64,000 bases of DNA, taken from Metallyticus violacea. Taxonomy: Eukaryota > Arthropoda > Insecta > Mantodea > Metallyticidae. The DNA lies in the NCBI GenBank assembly GCA_030762175.1, contig CM060842.1, positions 42,833,501-42,897,500 on the forward strand. The letters are read 5' to 3'. The notes below the pieces were generated by a model. The model searched no databases and had not been told where the DNA came from. It was given only the letters and a program-made list of their open reading frames with translations. The position numbers and the translations under genes are program-made. Positions 60,701-64,000 of this stretch are shown here, piece after piece; within the stretch, counting starts at the first letter, position 1, and each line of letters begins with the position of its first letter.

Positions 60701-61512
60701 TATAATAATACTGTATAAAAATAATTGGCATTAATTAAAACGTCACGAATAAACATGTAAAATGGAAAGCCAAAGTTAAAAAAAAATACTATTTACTCGT
60801 CTTAATTAATATCTTGTTTTACATAATTACCTTATATTTCAGTTTGAAATGTCACCTCTATTCTGAAAATAAAAAGTGTATTTTTATTAAAATTAACGTC
60901 GTAATTACTAAATCTGTACTTTTACGTTTGAAAGCTACTCTTTAAACATACAAGTTAGCTGTGGCGATAGCAGGAACATGAGTGCTTTCATTGAGCAGTA
61001 AACTCAACTAGGAACGTATTTTAGGAGCAAAAACACAAAGGTGCTGTCCCTACTGATGATATATTGTAGCTAACGCACAAAAACTTCAGGATTAGAATAA
61101 CACTGGCATTTTTATACCGTATTGGCTTAGTAATGCTTGTGGTAAATTTTAAAGTCATTTTAAAACATTTCCTAAAGTGTTTTTGTTTTTTAACTTGTAT
61201 ACTTTATGAAATGATCGCTTTCTCTGCAACAGCTCGACACAAAGCTCTTGACGAGTGCATTCAGAAATAATGAGCCGCAAACCACTGCAGCGTCTTCACG
61301 GAAAAGCAATGAATAATGTGAACGCCAGCAGCGTACCCTCTTAAGCGCTAATATTTTACAACGAAGCGGTAAACTGTAGCGTTTAACTACCTTTTTAATA
61401 CCTTTAACCAGGTTAGATACTGAGCCGACGCATTTAGCGGTAAGCCTGCACATTTTCTGAGCGTGATACTCCTGTCAAAAGTTCATTAGCTTAACAGCGT
61501 TTTAAATCTTCT

Positions 61513-61516
<4 letters not shown>
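60701..61516. other. Intergenic, nothing recognised
   Basis: No supported feature. A minus-strand frame at 61190-61453 has no recognisable domain. Confidence 0.45.

Positions 61517-61556
<40 letters not shown>
61517..61556. repeat. A tract, 40 bp
   Basis: Uninterrupted A run. It could be the tail of a plus-strand retrocopy ending here, but the DNA to its left matches nothing I know. Confidence 0.97.
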
Positions 61557-61559
<3 letters not shown>

Positions 61560-62299
61560 ACAATGTAAAAGTTGAGTGCTGAAAAGTGAAGCTCAAGGTA
61601 TTAGTTAGTAGTAACTCCCGTACACTAAAATATAAATAAATAACACAAAGGTATTTATTCGCATGTCAATAGTTCGCAGCAAATTATTGTCACTCTATGT
61701 CTTCCAAAGGACTAACTATAGTAATGATTGTACCGTATTTACCTCCATTAAAGCAGCGAATACATAAGTTGTCTAACCCGAGTTTTACAGCTTTCGGGTA
61801 CATACCAACTGTATCCTCAAGTGCAGTTCCCTTTCACCAATTGAAAATCAGCAAGCTACTTCAAATACTGAAAAGAAAATTCTCAATGGAATAAAACAGC
61901 TGTTAGCCATAGTCCGCGGACCATAAGAGACCCCTGAAGTCTGCCCTTGTAGGATTCTAGAATGTAGAGTGATTTAATTTAGTAACAGTTCAAGAAAAAC
62001 GGGATAAATTCAAATTAAATACGTTATTATACATATAAAAATGGAGCAACCACACAAATGGGCTTATAATGAAAGTTAAGCACCAGTTGTTATTTTATAA
62101 TTTTTTTTCATTTAATATTGAAGAAAAAACACCAAATATACCCTAAAAGAAAAACGACCTTTATCTTAGAAGTATTATAATATAATCTGTATATCCTGCA
62201 ATTATTAAAAATGTGAATTTTAAATTTAATCTTTATATTAAATTAAGCAGTTGTATTTAATGTAGTAGGGACGTTTTGTTGTACGTTTTAGAATACATT
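61557..62299. other. Intergenic, nothing recognised
   Basis: AT-rich DNA without supported features. Confidence 0.45.
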
Positions 62300-62760
62300 C
62301 AAATAAATACAACTGTCGATGGGCCTTACGGCCGTGCTTGCTAATGTCGTCCTAATAGCAATCAAAAGGACTATACACATACTTCCATACATACAAATAT
62401 ACAAATACTTCGATATATTTACGTTTTCTGTTAATTATTAATTTTATATACAAATACATAAACATGAAAGGAACCCTTACTCTTGAGCCTCCCTTCCATT
62501 TACTCGCACTTCCTCACCAACTCCCCTCTCTTCATTATGGCCGTTAACCTCCTTTGTCCTGTCTTCTCTAGAAATATTCCCATGTAGTGTATCTCGCATG
62601 CCTAACACTTCCCGGCAGATGATCAAACTTCTATTGGAATTCAGAAATTGTGGTGATAAATGTTCATTTCTTGAAATCTCCGTTTCCTTGCATTCTGCCA
62701 AAATATGCCTCCAGGTATCGCTTTCTCCGCACAATGGGCAATTTCTTTCCCCGAGAGGTT
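62300..62760 (-). mobile_element. Non-LTR retrotransposon 3' end with CCHC motif
   Basis: The minus strand encodes GERN followed by CPLCGESDTWRHILAEC, a CX2CX7HX4C knuckle, then KETEISRNEHLSPQFL and an Arg/Glu-rich end. This motif and position are typical of the C-terminus of R1/LOA/Jockey-type LINE ORF2 proteins. The frame stays open from about 62760 to 62477. Beyond the stop, toward lower coordinates, gcacggccgtaaggcccatcgac near 62315-62335 looks like a LINE 3' untranslated region. Reverse transcriptase and RNase H are absent, so the copy is 5'-truncated near 62760. Confidence 0.7.
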
Positions 62761-62804
62761 TTATAGTGTTGTTTTAAGAGTATAAATATATTCATTAGTA
62801 TATG

Positions 62805-62861
62805 TTTCATGTTTTAAATTATATAACTTATATATTTATGTATATAAATTAAAACATGAAA
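62805..62861. repeat. 57-bp AT-rich palindrome
   Basis: tttcatgttttaaattatata (62805-62825) and the reverse complement of 62841-62861 match at 19 of 21 positions, separated by a 15-base loop. It lies 45 bp beyond the truncation point of the LINE fragment. Confidence 0.7.
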
Positions 62862-62961
62862 AATTACATGATAAAATTGCTTTCGGCCGCTTCCGTGGTT
62901 GCATTTGCGACCTTAATCCGGAGGTCCTACGGTAAGGTTAAGCTGTCTGGGAAAGGCTTTT

Positions 62962-62978
62962 GGGGGGGGGGGGGGGGG
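62962..62978. repeat. G tract, 17 bp
   Basis: A run of 17 Gs, unusual in this AT-rich window. Its length may be unreliable because long G runs are prone to sequencing error. Confidence 0.9.
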
Positions 62979-64000
62979 AGTTGTTGCTCTGAAAAGGTGA
63001 ATGTCATATAACTTTAAGGCGCCAAGAACTGGGAGTTCATTTCCGTCATAATTCACTCATAACTATGTCCCTACAGAACTCATACCCAATCTATAGACAT
63101 CGTGAGAAGACCAATGCAGTCAAAGCGACAGTAAATAACACTTAAAAATTGCTTTCAAATCGGGCAGCAGAAAGATAGTCCGCACAAAAGTTTAGCTTTA
63201 AAAAGTTGATTTGATAACAGTGTAAGAAATTCTGAATTAGAGTAAATAATTTGAGCTACCTCGCTTTGTTTATATCACGTTAGTGCACTTAGTCTTGTAC
63301 AAGTCAGAATCTAAATGTGATTTATTAGCGTTATTCTTAAGCGCGCGAAAACGAAAGAAATTTAGAGCCGAATTTACCAATTGAAATTGTCACCAACGAT
63401 AAATGCAGCACCTATTTATCCTCAAGTAATAGATTCAGCATATAAATTAGTGTATACGATACATTTTAAAATGCATGGAAATCCCTCACAATCTATTTTT
63501 CAGTTGCGAGTGAAGTTTTATTTGATCAGTATGCGACAAAAAAGTATAGTGTCGATAATATCAGTCTTGCTTCCTTAATGCAAGTCAAACCTTAAATTTA
63601 ACAATTTCCTACCGAATTTACCCGTGTTCCGTAAATTAAACAATTTTCTCCCGGTAATTGCTGGGGCGCTAACCGATAAACCATTGTCAAGTAGCGGTAG
63701 CCAATCAAATGGATAACCCCGTTGATGGCGGGTTATGAAGTGTCAAACTATTCAAGTTGAACGTTTATGAGATAAATGGCTTATTCCATTGCACACTAAT
63801 TTGCAGACAACATTACTATAGAATGCTACAACAGTTGGCAAATCACCGGCTGGAGACGCCCGCACAGATGCTGCAAATTTCACGTCTAATCCTGGGATAG
63901 AAGTGACGTCACCTTAACGGAATGCTTGTACTCCCACCTCTTAGTTATGGAATCCAACGCATTTTGTTACTAAGATCATAATATTCTCAAGCCTTATGCA
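62979..64000. other. Intergenic, nothing recognised
   Basis: Holds a small imperfect stem (ataacccc and gggttat) at 63713-63736 and otherwise no supported feature up to the window edge. Confidence 0.45.

Noticed and set aside
1..64000. CRISPR arrays, bacterial operons, phage or integrated viral genes
   Set aside because: No regularly spaced repeats, no closely packed long genes and no viral protein similarity were seen. Gene density and element types are those of an animal genome.

Overview
This is AT-rich eukaryotic DNA with no operons, no bacterial-type genes and no recognisable host gene. Its contents point to an arthropod, most likely an insect with a large, repeat-rich genome: several mariner transposase relics, an RTE-type LINE, the CCHC tail of an R1/LOA/Jockey-like LINE, a ZBED-type hAT relic, a decayed copy of a repetitive protein family that I know only from arthropod genomes, and at least three tRNA-derived SINE families. 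A hemimetabolous insect such as a cockroach, termite or stick insect is a guess from genome style. No gene in the window settles it.

Layout. 1-8 kb: one copy of a dispersed repeat (G), a short SINE-B tail, an unusual tRNA-like element with inverted ends (D), SINE-A1, SINE-B1, a mariner C-terminus and a (TG)n tract. 8-20 kb: an RTE LINE relic that seems to carry its own insertion, microsatellites, SINE-B2 and B3, the arthropod repeat-protein relic and a SINE-C copy. 20-31 kb: SINE-A2, a mariner split by SINE-A3, SINE-A4, SINE-C, a hAT relic and a possible inverted-repeat element. 33-42 kb: a second mariner lineage, long T tracts, a diverged inverted repeat, SINE-B4 and B5, a tandem duplication and a small hairpin. 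43-57 kb: three more SINE-C copies, further mariner pieces, SINE-A5 and a tRNA-like sequence. 60-64 kb: a second copy of repeat G, a long A tract, a LINE 3' end and an AT hairpin.

No genes work together here. All protein similarity I can defend belongs to dead mobile elements, and every such reading frame carries stops or frameshifts. The history can partly be read from nesting and target-site duplications: SINE-A was still moving after the mariner family had inserted, and some SINE copies are 5'-truncated as expected for LINE-driven target-primed insertion. A few open frames (for example 4994-5182 minus, 38228-38512 minus, 54555-54947 plus) look protein-like but match nothing I recognise. 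The family names A, B, C, D and G and the labels M1-M3 are mine. The rest is intergenic or intronic DNA in which I see nothing.
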